Assembly (NCBI RefSeq): GCF_020809045.1
Contig: NZ_CP078079.1
Coordinates: forward strand, 1,364,001 to 1,428,000
Length of the DNA: 64,000 bases
Reading direction: 5' to 3'
Source of the DNA: Pseudarthrobacter sp. L1SW
GTDB taxonomy: Bacteria > Actinomycetota > Actinomycetes > Actinomycetales > Micrococcaceae
Below the pieces are notes generated by a model. That model made no database searches. It saw only the letters and a program-made list of their open reading frames with translations, and had not been told where the DNA came from. Shown here piece after piece: positions 46,515 to 54,932 of this stretch. Each line of letters begins with the position of its first letter. Positions within the stretch are counted from its first letter, which is position 1. The translations under genes were made by a program, and so were the position numbers.

Positions 46515-47422
46515 TGGTGTGGCTGGCAGTTGTGCTTGCACTGCTTGGCGCCTTCTGCCTGGCCCTCGGTGCCCAACGCCAGGGGAGCGCCGTCAAAGCG
46601 GACACCGGCGGCCTCGCCCTGAGCTCCAACGGCTTCCTGCGCCTGCTGCGGAACCCCCGCTGGGTGTTCGGCCTCCTGCTGCTGTGCACCGGCATGGCCA
46701 TGAACGCGGTGGCGCTCGTGTCCGCCCCGCTCACGGTTGTGCAGCCCATCGGTGCCATCGCGCTGGTCATCACCACCATCATCAATGCAAAGGACCAGGA
46801 CCTCACCATCAATCGGGCAACGGTGGTGGCCATTGGTGCCTGCGTGACCGGCTCTGCGCTCTTCGTCCTGCTGGCAGTCAACGTCACACAGGAAAACCAC
46901 CACGTGAGCCTGGAAGACGAGCTCACCATCGTGCTGCTGCTGGCCCTTGCCGTGGGGCTCTTCGGCACCCTCGCCGCCATGTTCAGGCACCGGATGAATG
47001 CGTTCGTCTACATCCTGGGTGCCGGGGTCCTCTTTGGGTTCGTGGCAGTCCTCACCCGGATCATCGGCAAGCACCTGCTGGATCCCAACGGGCTGTTCCT
47101 GCTGAATGTGCAGTGGTACACCGTCGTGGCCCTCCTCGCAGCGGGGGGACTGGGGTCCTGGTTCGTCCAAAACGCCTACTCCACCGGTCCGCCGGACCTG
47201 GTGATCGCAGGGCTGACGGTGATCGACCCCATCGTGGGCATTGCCATCGGCATTGTGATCCTCGGGGAACTGCGTCCGGATGTCCACGCCGTGATGGCCA
47301 TTGCCATGGGAACTGCGGCCTCCCTTGCTATCGTTGGGGTAATCGCCCTGTCCAGGCACCACCCCGAGGTCACGAAGCGCAAGAAGGACGCGCGGAAGGC
47401 CGTGGGCCGGGCGGCACGCTAG
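46514..47422 (+). CDS. DMT family transporter
   Basis: A 302-residue protein with ten predicted helices in two halves (LVSAPLTVVQPIGAIALVIT and GLTVIDPIVGIAIGIVILGE are the matching end-of-half segments). It belongs to the DMT/NIPA-like group, whose members export small molecules or ions. Coupled to the CDP-alcohol transferase, it may move a lipid precursor, but this is inferred from position only. Confidence 0.8.
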   Translation: MVWLAVVLALLGAFCLALGAQRQGSAVKADTGGLALSSNGFLRLLRNPRWVFGLLLLCTGMAMNAVALVSAPLTVVQPIGAIALVITTIINAKDQDLTINRATVVAIGACVTGSALFVLLAVNVTQENHHVSLEDELTIVLLLALAVGLFGTLAAMFRHRMNAFVYILGAGVLFGFVAVLTRIIGKHLLDPNGLFLLNVQWYTVVALLAAGGLGSWFVQNAYSTGPPDLVIAGLTVIDPIVGIAIGIVILGELRPDVHAVMAIAMGTAASLAIVGVIALSRHHPEVTKRKKDARKAVGRAAR

Positions 47423-47570
47423 CCCCGCTGTCCACCGAATACTGTCCAGCACACTCCATCCAAGATCCCGTCAAGCCAAAATTCACCACGAGGCCAGGCG
47501 CCACCGGCGCAGCGGCCAGCCGTGCTGCCAGTTCATGCTGTCTGCACCGTGACCATCAGGAGCTCTCCAC

Positions 47571-48767
47571 GTGACCACGCCCGCCGACCAGCGTCCCCTG
47601 ACCATCCTGATCGCCGCGGACACATATCCGCCCCACATCAACGGAGCAGCCCAGTTCGGCTACCGCCTGGCCAAGGGAATGACCGGCCGGGGACACAACG
47701 TGCACGTCCTGGCCTGTCGCGCGGACAACGGGAAGAGCTTCACCGAGTTCCGCCCGGAAGGAACGGTCCACAGGCTCCGCTCCCATGGCGTTCCCACCCA
47801 CGAATACTTCCGGATCTGCTTTCCTTGGGAAATCAAGAAGGAAATCAGCCTTCTTTTCGACCGCGTGCAGCCGGACGTGGTGCACATCCAGAGCCACTAC
47901 ATGATCGGCGAGCACGTCCTGTACGAGGCAGTGAAGCGCGGCGTACGGATCGTTGCCACCAACCACTTCATGCCGGAAAACCTGAACCCGTTCCTGCCGT
48001 TTCCGCAGTGGTTCAAGGACATCATCGGACGTATTTCGTGGAAGGACATGGGCAAGGTCATGGGCAAGGCGGATGTGGTCACCACACCCACGCCCCTTGC
48101 AGCCAAGGCTATGCACCAGCACGCCTTCCTTCGCAAGGTGTTGCCGCTGTCCAACGGCATCGACTCCGCCGCGTATGAGTTGCAGCCCGGGGAGCAGATC
48201 GACCCGCATCCGTACCCGACGGTGATGTTCGCCGGCCGGCTGGCCGAGGAGAAGCACGTGGATGTGCTGATCGAGGCCATCAGCAAGACCCCGCCGGAGC
48301 TGAACGTGCACCTGGAAATTGTTGGCGGCGGCGAGGTGCGCTCCGAACTGGAGCAGCTTGTCCATCGGCTGGACCTGGGTGACCGGGTCAAGTTCCTCGG
48401 GCTTGCCACCGACGAGGAGCTGCGGAAGGCCTATATCCAGGCCGACCTGTTCTGCATGCCGGGAACAGCCGAGCTGCAGTCGCTGGTCACGCTGGAGGCG
48501 ATGTCCGCGTCCACTCCGGTGGTGCTGGCGGATGCCATGGCACTGCCGCACCTGGTGCGCGACGGCGAGAACGGGTACCTCTTTACCCCCAATGACAGCG
48601 ATGACCTCGCCAAGAAGATCACGCGGATCCTGGAGTTGCCTGCCGCTGAGCGCGCCGCCATGGGCCAAGCCAGCCGGCAGATGGTGGAGCCACACAGCAT
48701 CCAGGGAACGCTGCAGACCTTTGAGGACCTGTACCGGGGCGCGCGGTTCGAGGACAAAGTGGTCTGA
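47571..48767 (+). CDS. GT4 family glycosyltransferase
   Basis: A 398-residue GT-B enzyme. The N-terminal acceptor domain begins ILIAADTYPPHINGAAQFGY; the donor domain has FAGRLAEEKHVDVLIEAI and the EX7E-type segment PGTAELQSLVTLEAMSASTP. It resembles glycolipid transferases acting on diacylglycerol or inositol lipids. GTG at 47571. Placed after a CDP-alcohol phosphatidyltransferase, a role in membrane glycolipid synthesis is plausible. Confidence 0.87.
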   Translation: MTTPADQRPLTILIAADTYPPHINGAAQFGYRLAKGMTGRGHNVHVLACRADNGKSFTEFRPEGTVHRLRSHGVPTHEYFRICFPWEIKKEISLLFDRVQPDVVHIQSHYMIGEHVLYEAVKRGVRIVATNHFMPENLNPFLPFPQWFKDIIGRISWKDMGKVMGKADVVTTPTPLAAKAMHQHAFLRKVLPLSNGIDSAAYELQPGEQIDPHPYPTVMFAGRLAEEKHVDVLIEAISKTPPELNVHLEIVGGGEVRSELEQLVHRLDLGDRVKFLGLATDEELRKAYIQADLFCMPGTAELQSLVTLEAMSASTPVVLADAMALPHLVRDGENGYLFTPNDSDDLAKKITRILELPAAERAAMGQASRQMVEPHSIQGTLQTFEDLYRGARFEDKVV

Positions 48768-48785
48768 ACGCTTTCCGGGGTTTGC

Positions 48786-48791
48786 TAGAGT
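48786..48791 (+). promoter_or_regulatory. Candidate -10 for tRNA-Met
   Basis: TAGAGT in TTTGCTAGAGT. The TTTGCTA context is shared with both tRNA-Asn promoters; the leader to the tRNA would be longer (about 40 bases). Confidence 0.35.
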
Positions 48792-48839
48792 GTTTTTGCC
48801 CTGCCACCGTGCGCGTATCACGGGAGGTCCGGGGCGCTA

Positions 48840-48913
48840 GGGGCTATAGCTCAGCTGGTTAGAGCGCGGGACTCATAATCCTAAGGTCCTCGGTTCAAGT
48901 CCGAGTAGCCCTA
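48840..48913 (+). tRNA. tRNA with CAT anticodon (Met-type)
   Basis: A 74-base tRNA: acceptor GGGGCTA/TAGCCCT, anticodon CAT at 48874-48876, T-loop GGTTCAAGTCC, discriminator A. A CAT anticodon may be elongator Met or lysidine-modified Ile; I call Met-type without certainty. Its 3' half is the left attachment site of the island. Confidence 0.93.
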
Positions 48914-48914
48914 C
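48876..48914 (+). other. attL (3' end of tRNA gene)
   Basis: 39 bases repeated at 54933-54971 with one mismatch (T at 48890, C at 54947). The left copy keeps the T-stem base pair, as expected for the copy inside the working tRNA. Confidence 0.85.
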
Positions 48915-48918
48915 CCGG

Positions 48919-48963
48919 AAAGAGCCCCTGAACTGCGGAAACGCAGATCAGGGGCTCTTTGCT
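48919..48963 (+). terminator. Terminator after tRNA, carried by the island
   Basis: AAAGAGCCCCTGA (48919-48931) pairs with 48948-48960, with CTGCG/CGCAG inside; a T-rich tract follows. Because it lies inside the element, it probably replaced the original chromosomal terminator, now at 54977. Confidence 0.85.
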
Positions 48964-48985
48964 TTTGAAGTTCTGAGGTAGGCAT

Positions 48986-49003
48986 CCACCGGAAACCCAC
49001 CGG
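48986..49003. repeat. Integrase arm-type repeat, left end
   Basis: CCACCGGAAACCCACCGG, matched near the right end by CCACCGCTAACCCACCGG (54800-54817) and a further CCACCGGAAAC (54902-54912). It lies 3 bases past the integrase remnant's stop codon. Confidence 0.5.
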
Positions 49004-49005
49004 AT

Positions 49006-49140
49006 TCACTCCATGCGCTGGCCGAACGCCTCCAGCAGAGTCGTGTTGTCCGGTGCCTCGTGGGTCTTCTGGACGTAGTGCTTAGACGTTGCATTGGGGT
49101 CGCTTGCCGATCTTATGCAACAGATGTGCGCGGGGTTCAG
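49006..49140 (-). pseudogene. Tyrosine integrase, C-terminal remnant
   Basis: The minus-strand frame ending at stop 49006-49008 reads SDPNATSKHYVQKTHEAP followed by DNTTLLEAFGQRME. The HYVQKTHEAPD segment resembles the C-terminus of actinobacterial phage-type tyrosine integrases, with the Tyr in SKHYV as the catalytic tyrosine. No upstream integrase domain remains: the frame closes at a stop codon (49141-49143) and the DUF262 gene begins at 49229. The remnant sits next to attL, where the integrase gene is expected. Confidence 0.65.
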
Positions 49141-49228
49141 TCATGACGCATGCGCTGCGCCCCGCCATCGGCACCCACGTCATCGCAATCTACCAATCTG
49201 TTGGAGCATCCCACTACAGTCTTATCTC

Positions 49229-51070
49229 ATGGGGAAACACGCTGACCAACCAGCTCGATCAGAGGCGACGATTGAGCCCCGGCTCGTGATGAAGGGCGAC
49301 GGCGCCAAGCCGTTCATCCAGGGCGAGTTTTTCGTCGCCGCGTACCAGCGCGGCTACCGGTGGGGACGCGAGGAAGTGCGCCAACTTCTGGAGGACATCA
49401 AGGCCCACAAGGGCAAAGCCGGCAGGGGAGAGCCCACCGATTACTACCTCCAGCCGATCGTCGTGTTGAAGCGCGATGGTGGGAGCTGGGAGCTCGTCGA
49501 CGGCCAGCAGCGCCTAACAACTCTGTTCCTGATCACGAAGTATGTCGCCAAGAAGATCGCCGCCTCCAAGTTGGACTACCTGCTCACCTATGAAACCCGA
49601 CCAGGTAGTCGCGACTTCCTGGAGACTCTCGACTTCTCGCGCCGTGACGAGAACATCGATTTCTACCACATCGCCCAGGCGTACGAGGTTATCGGAGAGT
49701 GGTTCGACGAACAGCCGGACGCCAGACAGGCCGCCATCGATCTTCACACGGCGCTTGTTAACTGGGTGTACGTCATCTGGTACGAGGCGCCGCCGGGCAC
49801 CGACGCCTCCGCACTCTTTACGCGCCTGAACCGTGATCATATCCCGCTCACGGACTCCGAGTTGATCAAGGCTTTGGTGCTATCAAATAGCGGCGCAGCC
49901 GGCGGCAAGTCGGGGCGGCAACAGGAGATCGCTGCCCAATGGGACAGGTTCGAGAGGGATCTCCGTGATCCGCAGTTCTGGGCCTTCCTCACGCGCTCAT
50001 CCACCGAAAGGTCGACCCACATCGACTTCCTCTTCGAGTCCATGACGCCAAAGGCGGGCCTCCGTGAACGGCCCCGCTACTGGACCTTCAGCAAAGTCCA
50101 AGAGGACATTGAGCGAGTCTCGAAGGACATTGCGCGGCGCACTGCCGAGATGAGGAATGGTCGGTCGACAGCGACGGCCGCCTTCTGGCGCGACGTCGTC
50201 GAGCGCCACGGACTGCTGACTGGGTGGTTCCAAGACCGATGTCTCTACCACCGGATCGGCTACCTCATCCAGATTGGCGACTCGATCCAGGACCTCATCG
50301 ACTTGTCGAGGTCTCAGACCCACTCGACCTTCCGCGAGGCGTTGGTGGACCGCACCCGCCAGCGCCTTGATCTCACTGCTAACAAGGTCTCGCTCCTGCG
50401 CTACGGCAAGGACAACAGCAAGTGCACCCACGTCCTGCTCCTCATGAATGTCGAGACCGTGCTCGGCAGCAGCGTTATCGGGAGCCGCTTCTCGTTCCAC
50501 GCCTACGTCGATAACTGGTCGCTGGAACACATCCACGCTCAGAACTCGGAAGCGTTCGAGAAGGAGGCCGAGCGACGAGACTGGCTCCGGACACACAAGA
50601 AGAAGATCGAAGAGTCTGACTGGCCGCCGGATCAGCGGGCCGACGTGGAGGAGATCATCGACAAGATCAACGCCCATCTGGCCATGGCCGACGGTAAGAC
50701 CGATGAGCGGAGTTTCGACTGGATCTTCCGCCGTGTCCTAGCACTATTCAGTGCTCCGGGCACTGACACCACAGATGAAGACATGCACGGACTAGGCAAC
50801 CTGGCACTGCTGCAAAGGGACCTCAACAGCAAGTTGAACAACGCGGTCTTCGCATTGAAACGTGAACAAGTCATAGCTTTGGACCAGGACGGGGCCTACA
50901 TCCTGCCCTGCACACGAAACGTCTTCCTGAAGTACTACACGGCGGCAGCCGACCAGCAGATCTCCTTGTGGGGTCCCCAAGACTTAGACAATTACCGCAC
51001 TGCATTGATCGCTAAGGTCGAGCCGTTCTTGCTTGCCAACAGCTCTCCCACCGACAAGGTTCACGCATGA
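49229..51070 (+). CDS. DUF262-DUF1524 protein (GmrSD/type IV restriction-like)
   Basis: A 613-residue protein. The N-terminal DUF262 domain (ParB/Srx-like NTPase-nuclease fold) has YQRGYRW (39-45), DGQQR (91-95) and LFTRLNRDHIPLTDSELIKA. The C-terminal DUF1524 HNH-type nuclease has EHIHAQN (433-439) and, about 90 residues on, HGLGNLALLQRDLNSKLNNA. This is the domain order of fused GmrSD proteins, which cleave modified phage DNA, and of related systems. ATG 49229 was chosen; an in-frame ATG at 49094 would add residues antisense to the integrase remnant. Its stop overlaps the start of the next gene (ATGA). Confidence 0.9.
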   Translation: MGKHADQPARSEATIEPRLVMKGDGAKPFIQGEFFVAAYQRGYRWGREEVRQLLEDIKAHKGKAGRGEPTDYYLQPIVVLKRDGGSWELVDGQQRLTTLFLITKYVAKKIAASKLDYLLTYETRPGSRDFLETLDFSRRDENIDFYHIAQAYEVIGEWFDEQPDARQAAIDLHTALVNWVYVIWYEAPPGTDASALFTRLNRDHIPLTDSELIKALVLSNSGAAGGKSGRQQEIAAQWDRFERDLRDPQFWAFLTRSSTERSTHIDFLFESMTPKAGLRERPRYWTFSKVQEDIERVSKDIARRTAEMRNGRSTATAAFWRDVVERHGLLTGWFQDRCLYHRIGYLIQIGDSIQDLIDLSRSQTHSTFREALVDRTRQRLDLTANKVSLLRYGKDNSKCTHVLLLMNVETVLGSSVIGSRFSFHAYVDNWSLEHIHAQNSEAFEKEAERRDWLRTHKKKIEESDWPPDQRADVEEIIDKINAHLAMADGKTDERSFDWIFRRVLALFSAPGTDTTDEDMHGLGNLALLQRDLNSKLNNAVFALKREQVIALDQDGAYILPCTRNVFLKYYTAAADQQISLWGPQDLDNYRTALIAKVEPFLLANSSPTDKVHA

Positions 51071-53415
51071 AGGGTTACCCCACCACGTTCCTCGGCCTAT
51101 TCGACGAACCCGCCGGAGACCGTCCCCGCATCACTGAGATCGAGATCCCGATCATCCAGCGTGACTTCGCGCAGGGCCGAGCTGAGGAAGAGGTCAGCCT
51201 ACTCCGGGACCGCTTCCTCGACAAGGTCATCGAAGCCGCCACGACTGACAGGCACATGGGTCTCGACTTCGTGTACGGCGACGTTCGAGACGGAGTCCTG
51301 CAGCCACTCGACGGTCAACAACGCCTCACTACCCTGTTCTTGTTGCATTGGTACGTCGCTTCGCGCGCAGACAAACTCCACCCGGCCGCCCCTTGGCTGT
51401 GCTTCTCCTACGCGACGCGGCCGACAGCCCGGGACTTCACCGAGACGATCGCCAAGAACCCGTATCCAGGCGGGCCGGCCTCTCCATCGGACTGGATCAG
51501 CGACCAGCCGTGGTACGTCTACCCGTGGCGCCACGACCCGACCATCGCGTCGATGCTCGTCGTCCTCGACGGGATCCATCGACGGCTCGACCCGCACGCC
51601 GACGAAATCGACGCCGTGTGGGACCGGCTCGCAGCTCTCCCCGCAGACGTCCAAAACAGTGCCATCTGGTTCCTGTTCCTCCCCGTCGTCGATATCGCCC
51701 ACGGGGAAGACCTCTATATCAAGATGAACTCGCGCGGGAAGCCACTGACGACGTTTGAGGTCTTCAAGGCGGACTTCGAAAGCATCATCAAGTCAGCCGA
51801 GCCCGACCGGCACCAGCACCTCGTCGAGAGCATCGACGGAGTGTGGGCCGACCTGCTCTGGGAGTACGAGAAGCGAGCGGCGAGCGACTACAAGATCGAC
51901 GACGAGTTTGAGCGGTACCTCACCTTCATCATCGAAATCTGCGAGTGGCGCGACGGGAAGTCCGACCGAAAGTGGCACGACAAGCAGGCACGAAGGCTTT
52001 GGCCGATCGAGGAACGAGCCCGACTCGCCCTCGCCGACCCCGACAACGAACATGCCGATCGGAATCGAGACTTCTTCTTCCACGCGTTCGACACGTGGGT
52101 TGGTGCGGATCCCGTCACCCATATCAGAGTTCCTCTCGACCCGAGCGCCGAGTTCAGCAGGCTGTTCACCGCCGGCGGCGCCGGGGAAGGATCGATTCCG
52201 CTCTTCTCCACAACTCCTGACCTGTTCGGTGGCTGCATAGTCCGGTACGGGTCCGACTTCACGGCACAAGAGACGCTGCTCCTCTTCGGAGTCCTGCTCG
52301 CGCGACAGGCCGGCGACACGATCAGTCAGGACGAGATCGCCAAGCGCCTGCGTTCTCTACGCAATGTCACTGCCGCCTTCCTCGACTCCAAGCGCATGCC
52401 TGCCTACGTCGCACAGACCGAGAAGCTGATCGTTCACGGCGAACTGGAGGATTCAGGGGCCTTCCGAAGCGACTGGGTCGCTGATGAGGTCCTCAAGTGG
52501 TCCTTTCTGGACGAGCACCCAGAAGCCATTGACGCCGTGCATCAACTCGAAGACCACCCACTGGTTCGGGGACGCATCATGGCGTTCGTGCTCGATGCAG
52601 CCACGCTGGAAGCACGGGCTGAAGCATTCGCAGACGTGAGCCGACCGGAACTGCGCGACCTGCTCGGCGCCGCGCTGCTCACGAAAGGGGACTACTCACG
52701 CGATGTTGGCTGGAAGGGAACGCGTCGCCAGCTCGGAAATTCCCAGAAGGACGACTCCTGGACTGACATGCTCACCACGGGGTCTCGGGCGAATCTCGCG
52801 AACATCCGCGAGCCGCTGATGGCTCTGTTGGACAACGTCGCCACGCGGGCGGCGACCGGCAGGAACCAGCCGGGCGACGCCCTCGATGCGATCCGCGCCC
52901 AGTGGCTCGCTGAACGCGAGTCCCGCAACTTCTACGACTGGCGCTACTACCTCGTCCGCTACTCCGGCGCCCGCAGCTCAAAGGGTGATGGCTACTACCA
53001 CGGCACCTACGACACGACGATCGGCGGGTTCGCTTATCAGCGCCTCCGGATGCTTCACGGCAGCGACTACACCGCCTATTTCAGCGACGCACTGCTACAT
53101 GCGGCCTGGATAGACGGCTCGCTTGGTTCTTATGCCGAGAAACCAAGTTGGTGGCGCCGCGACGACCCAGGCCTCACGCTCAAGAAGTCCCGCATCGAGA
53201 TTCGCTGTGATGACGACTCCTTCGAACTCGTCCTTCCAGACGACCGTGAGACCGTCGAGACCAAGGTCGCCAAGGCCTTGACGGCGTTCGATTCTAATGA
53301 CCAGTTGCGGGTTCTGGTCCAGCAGAATCCCCAAGGCGGCCGGCTAGCGGATAGCGAGGACCGAATACAGCTCTGCGTGCGACTGGTGCGCGCCTTAGCA
53401 GATGAGGGCCTCTGA
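51067..53415 (+). CDS. Large DUF262 protein without DUF1524
   Basis: A 782-residue protein. The DUF262 domain carries IPIIQRDFAQGR (27-38), LDGQQRLTTL (from 81) and YIKMNSRGKPLTTFEVFKAD. The long C-terminal part (about 300-782) has no HNH motif I can find; it includes NFYDWRYYLVRYSGARSSKG. ATG 51067 overlaps the previous stop by four bases, so the two proteins are translated together. The pair may form one complex with this subunit sensing or using nucleotide and the first carrying the nuclease. That role is inferred. Confidence 0.85.
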   Translation: MKGYPTTFLGLFDEPAGDRPRITEIEIPIIQRDFAQGRAEEEVSLLRDRFLDKVIEAATTDRHMGLDFVYGDVRDGVLQPLDGQQRLTTLFLLHWYVASRADKLHPAAPWLCFSYATRPTARDFTETIAKNPYPGGPASPSDWISDQPWYVYPWRHDPTIASMLVVLDGIHRRLDPHADEIDAVWDRLAALPADVQNSAIWFLFLPVVDIAHGEDLYIKMNSRGKPLTTFEVFKADFESIIKSAEPDRHQHLVESIDGVWADLLWEYEKRAASDYKIDDEFERYLTFIIEICEWRDGKSDRKWHDKQARRLWPIEERARLALADPDNEHADRNRDFFFHAFDTWVGADPVTHIRVPLDPSAEFSRLFTAGGAGEGSIPLFSTTPDLFGGCIVRYGSDFTAQETLLLFGVLLARQAGDTISQDEIAKRLRSLRNVTAAFLDSKRMPAYVAQTEKLIVHGELEDSGAFRSDWVADEVLKWSFLDEHPEAIDAVHQLEDHPLVRGRIMAFVLDAATLEARAEAFADVSRPELRDLLGAALLTKGDYSRDVGWKGTRRQLGNSQKDDSWTDMLTTGSRANLANIREPLMALLDNVATRAATGRNQPGDALDAIRAQWLAERESRNFYDWRYYLVRYSGARSSKGDGYYHGTYDTTIGGFAYQRLRMLHGSDYTAYFSDALLHAAWIDGSLGSYAEKPSWWRRDDPGLTLKKSRIEIRCDDDSFELVLPDDRETVETKVAKALTAFDSNDQLRVLVQQNPQGGRLADSEDRIQLCVRLVRALADEGL

Positions 53416-53560
53416 CGGTCATTGCAGGACGCCCCAGCCGAGCGTTTGCGTCCTTCGCTCCAAAATGGCGCACCGTGACGGAGATACCGGCGGCGGGAGA
53501 TGGGTGTAACCCCAACCGTAAGCCCTAGGGTCTACGGCGATGAGGGCTCCGATGTCCGGT

Positions 53561-54403
53561 TCATGGCGCGGCCCTCATCGAGTTGGACTCCGCGCGGATG
53601 CGCTCCGCAGAGTTCTCTCTCACATTACGAAGAGTCCACTCGTGCCCGTCGACAATGATCATCGCGAGTCGGGCGATGCGCTCTACTTGGGCGCGCTGCT
53701 CGGCCGTCATCTCGACCGCAGTGTCGAGGAAGACCCAGTCGAACTGGCCCGCGGAGAACGTGTTGGCGGTGAGTGCATCGCGGAAATCGACCGGGTAGAT
53801 TGCTGCGGCCTCCGGGTGCTTGCGGATCAGGAGGTTAAGCATCGCCTGACTGGAGTCAATGCCCGCGTAGCGGTCAGCACTTGCGAGCCCAAGATCGAGC
53901 ACTCGACCGGTGCCGCAGCCGATGTCGAGAACGTGGGGCGGGTGCTTTCCCCGAACACCATCGAGGAGCCGCTTGACACGGTTCGACTCCCCGGAGCCGA
54001 TGGGGTGCTCGGCGTCCCAGATAGTGGCGACCGCGTCGTACGGCGACTCGATGTCGCTGACCGTGGAGGGTGCGTTCTGGATTCCGTAGAACAGCCGAGT
54101 GGTTGCGCGGTTGACCAGCGTGGTGTCGGTGAAGTGGTTGTCCTCGGTCCACCAGCGGTACTTCCCGTCGGGGCTTAGGAGATAGATCTTGGTCAGCGAG
54201 TAGTACTTGCCCGGCTGCCCGAAGGTGTGGATCACGCGCGCCGCGCGAACCATGTCCTCGTGGGTCACGCCCGAGGTGCGCCCTTCGATGATGTAGTGGT
54301 GGGGTGCCGTCTCGGCATAGGTCTTAGCGAACGTCCACTCCCGGGAGGCTGCAAACTCCAGCCACCAATCCAGGTCCTGCTGGGTAATCCGGCCCTCAGC
54401 CAT
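53561..54403 (-). CDS. Class I SAM-dependent methyltransferase with novel N-terminal domain
   Basis: A 280-residue protein in the opposite direction. Residues about 1-110 form an unrecognised domain (DWWLEFAASREWTFAKTYAE, PHHYIIEGRTSGV, WWTEDNHFTDTTLVNRATTR). A Rossmann methyltransferase follows with the SAM-binding motif HVLDIGCGTGRVLDLG. ATG 54403 follows AGGAGAAG; the open frame reaches 54466 without a better start. It ends about 145 bases from the DUF262 gene. It may be the modification partner or independent cargo. Confidence 0.8.
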   Translation of the reverse strand: MAEGRITQQDLDWWLEFAASREWTFAKTYAETAPHHYIIEGRTSGVTHEDMVRAARVIHTFGQPGKYYSLTKIYLLSPDGKYRWWTEDNHFTDTTLVNRATTRLFYGIQNAPSTVSDIESPYDAVATIWDAEHPIGSGESNRVKRLLDGVRGKHPPHVLDIGCGTGRVLDLGLASADRYAGIDSSQAMLNLLIRKHPEAAAIYPVDFRDALTANTFSAGQFDWVFLDTAVEMTAEQRAQVERIARLAMIIVDGHEWTLRNVRENSAERIRAESNSMRAAP

Positions 54404-54648
54404 CTGTCTTCTCCTAGTTACGTGCGTCCGGTCTCGTAAGATCAGGATGCACGGCACCTCTGACAAAACCGCTGCTCAACGTCGTTGGAGGGTGTGGCGA
54501 CGTTGGCGCGCTGGTGACTGAGGCACCGATAGATGACAGCCTGAGCTGTCTTGCTTGTAGGCGGGCCGGAGGGACGCAGCAGATGCCCGTAGACCGCCAC
54601 CCATCCACCGCAGAAGGCGAACTCAGATGGTCGTCGCTTGCGGCAACT

Positions 54649-54750
54649 CTCGGACCGCCGGTACAGGGTCGCCCTGGACCTTCCGAGGTCACGGGCGACC
54701 TGGGTGCCAGGCTCCCCGGCCGTGTGACGCCGCCCACCGAGATCCTTGCC
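54649..54750 (-). pseudogene. Serine recombinase C-terminal HTH remnant
   Basis: The minus-strand frame contains GTQVARDLGRSRATLYRR, close to the Hin/resolvase DNA-binding end usually written as EGGEPATQVARDLGxSRATLYRR, preceded by GKDLGGRR and AGEP. The residues that normally connect GGRR to the HTH are shortened, and the frame has no normal start or resolvase catalytic domain. It is a decayed fragment. Confidence 0.6.
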
Positions 54751-54799
54751 GACAGCCCTCCATCGAATGGGCTGCGGGTAGACACATTCGGTGGCTCGT

Positions 54800-54817
54800 C
54801 CACCGCTAACCCACCGG
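54800..54817. repeat. Integrase arm-type repeat, right end
   Basis: CCACCGCTAACCCACCGG, differing from the left-end repeat at 48986-49003 at only two positions. The first unit also recurs as CCACCGGAAAC at 54811-54821 (overlapping the end of this repeat) and 54902-54912. Confidence 0.5.
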
Positions 54818-54932
54818 AAACAACGAGCAGGATCAAAAGGTAATGATCAGTTGGAATCGCTCGAGGGGCGATATTGCCTGGGGTCTCCGGGGTACTGGAA
54901 TCCACCGGAAACTGACGAAAGGCAGGAATTGC

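Larger units (their letters stand above)
54404..54932. other. Island right flank: no intact gene
   Basis: About 530 bases without a credible complete gene. It holds a serine-recombinase remnant on the minus strand (54649-54750), CCACCGG-type repeats at 54800-54817 and 54902-54912, and several short open frames with no recognisable motif. Confidence 0.6.

Noticed and set aside
53415..53561. A possible third protein between the DUF262 gene and the methyltransferase
   Set aside because: Only about 145 bases remain and no frame has a plausible start and motif.
54514..54843. A 109-residue plus-strand open frame in the island right flank
   Set aside because: No family motif or convincing ribosome site, and it lies antisense to the serine-recombinase fossil.
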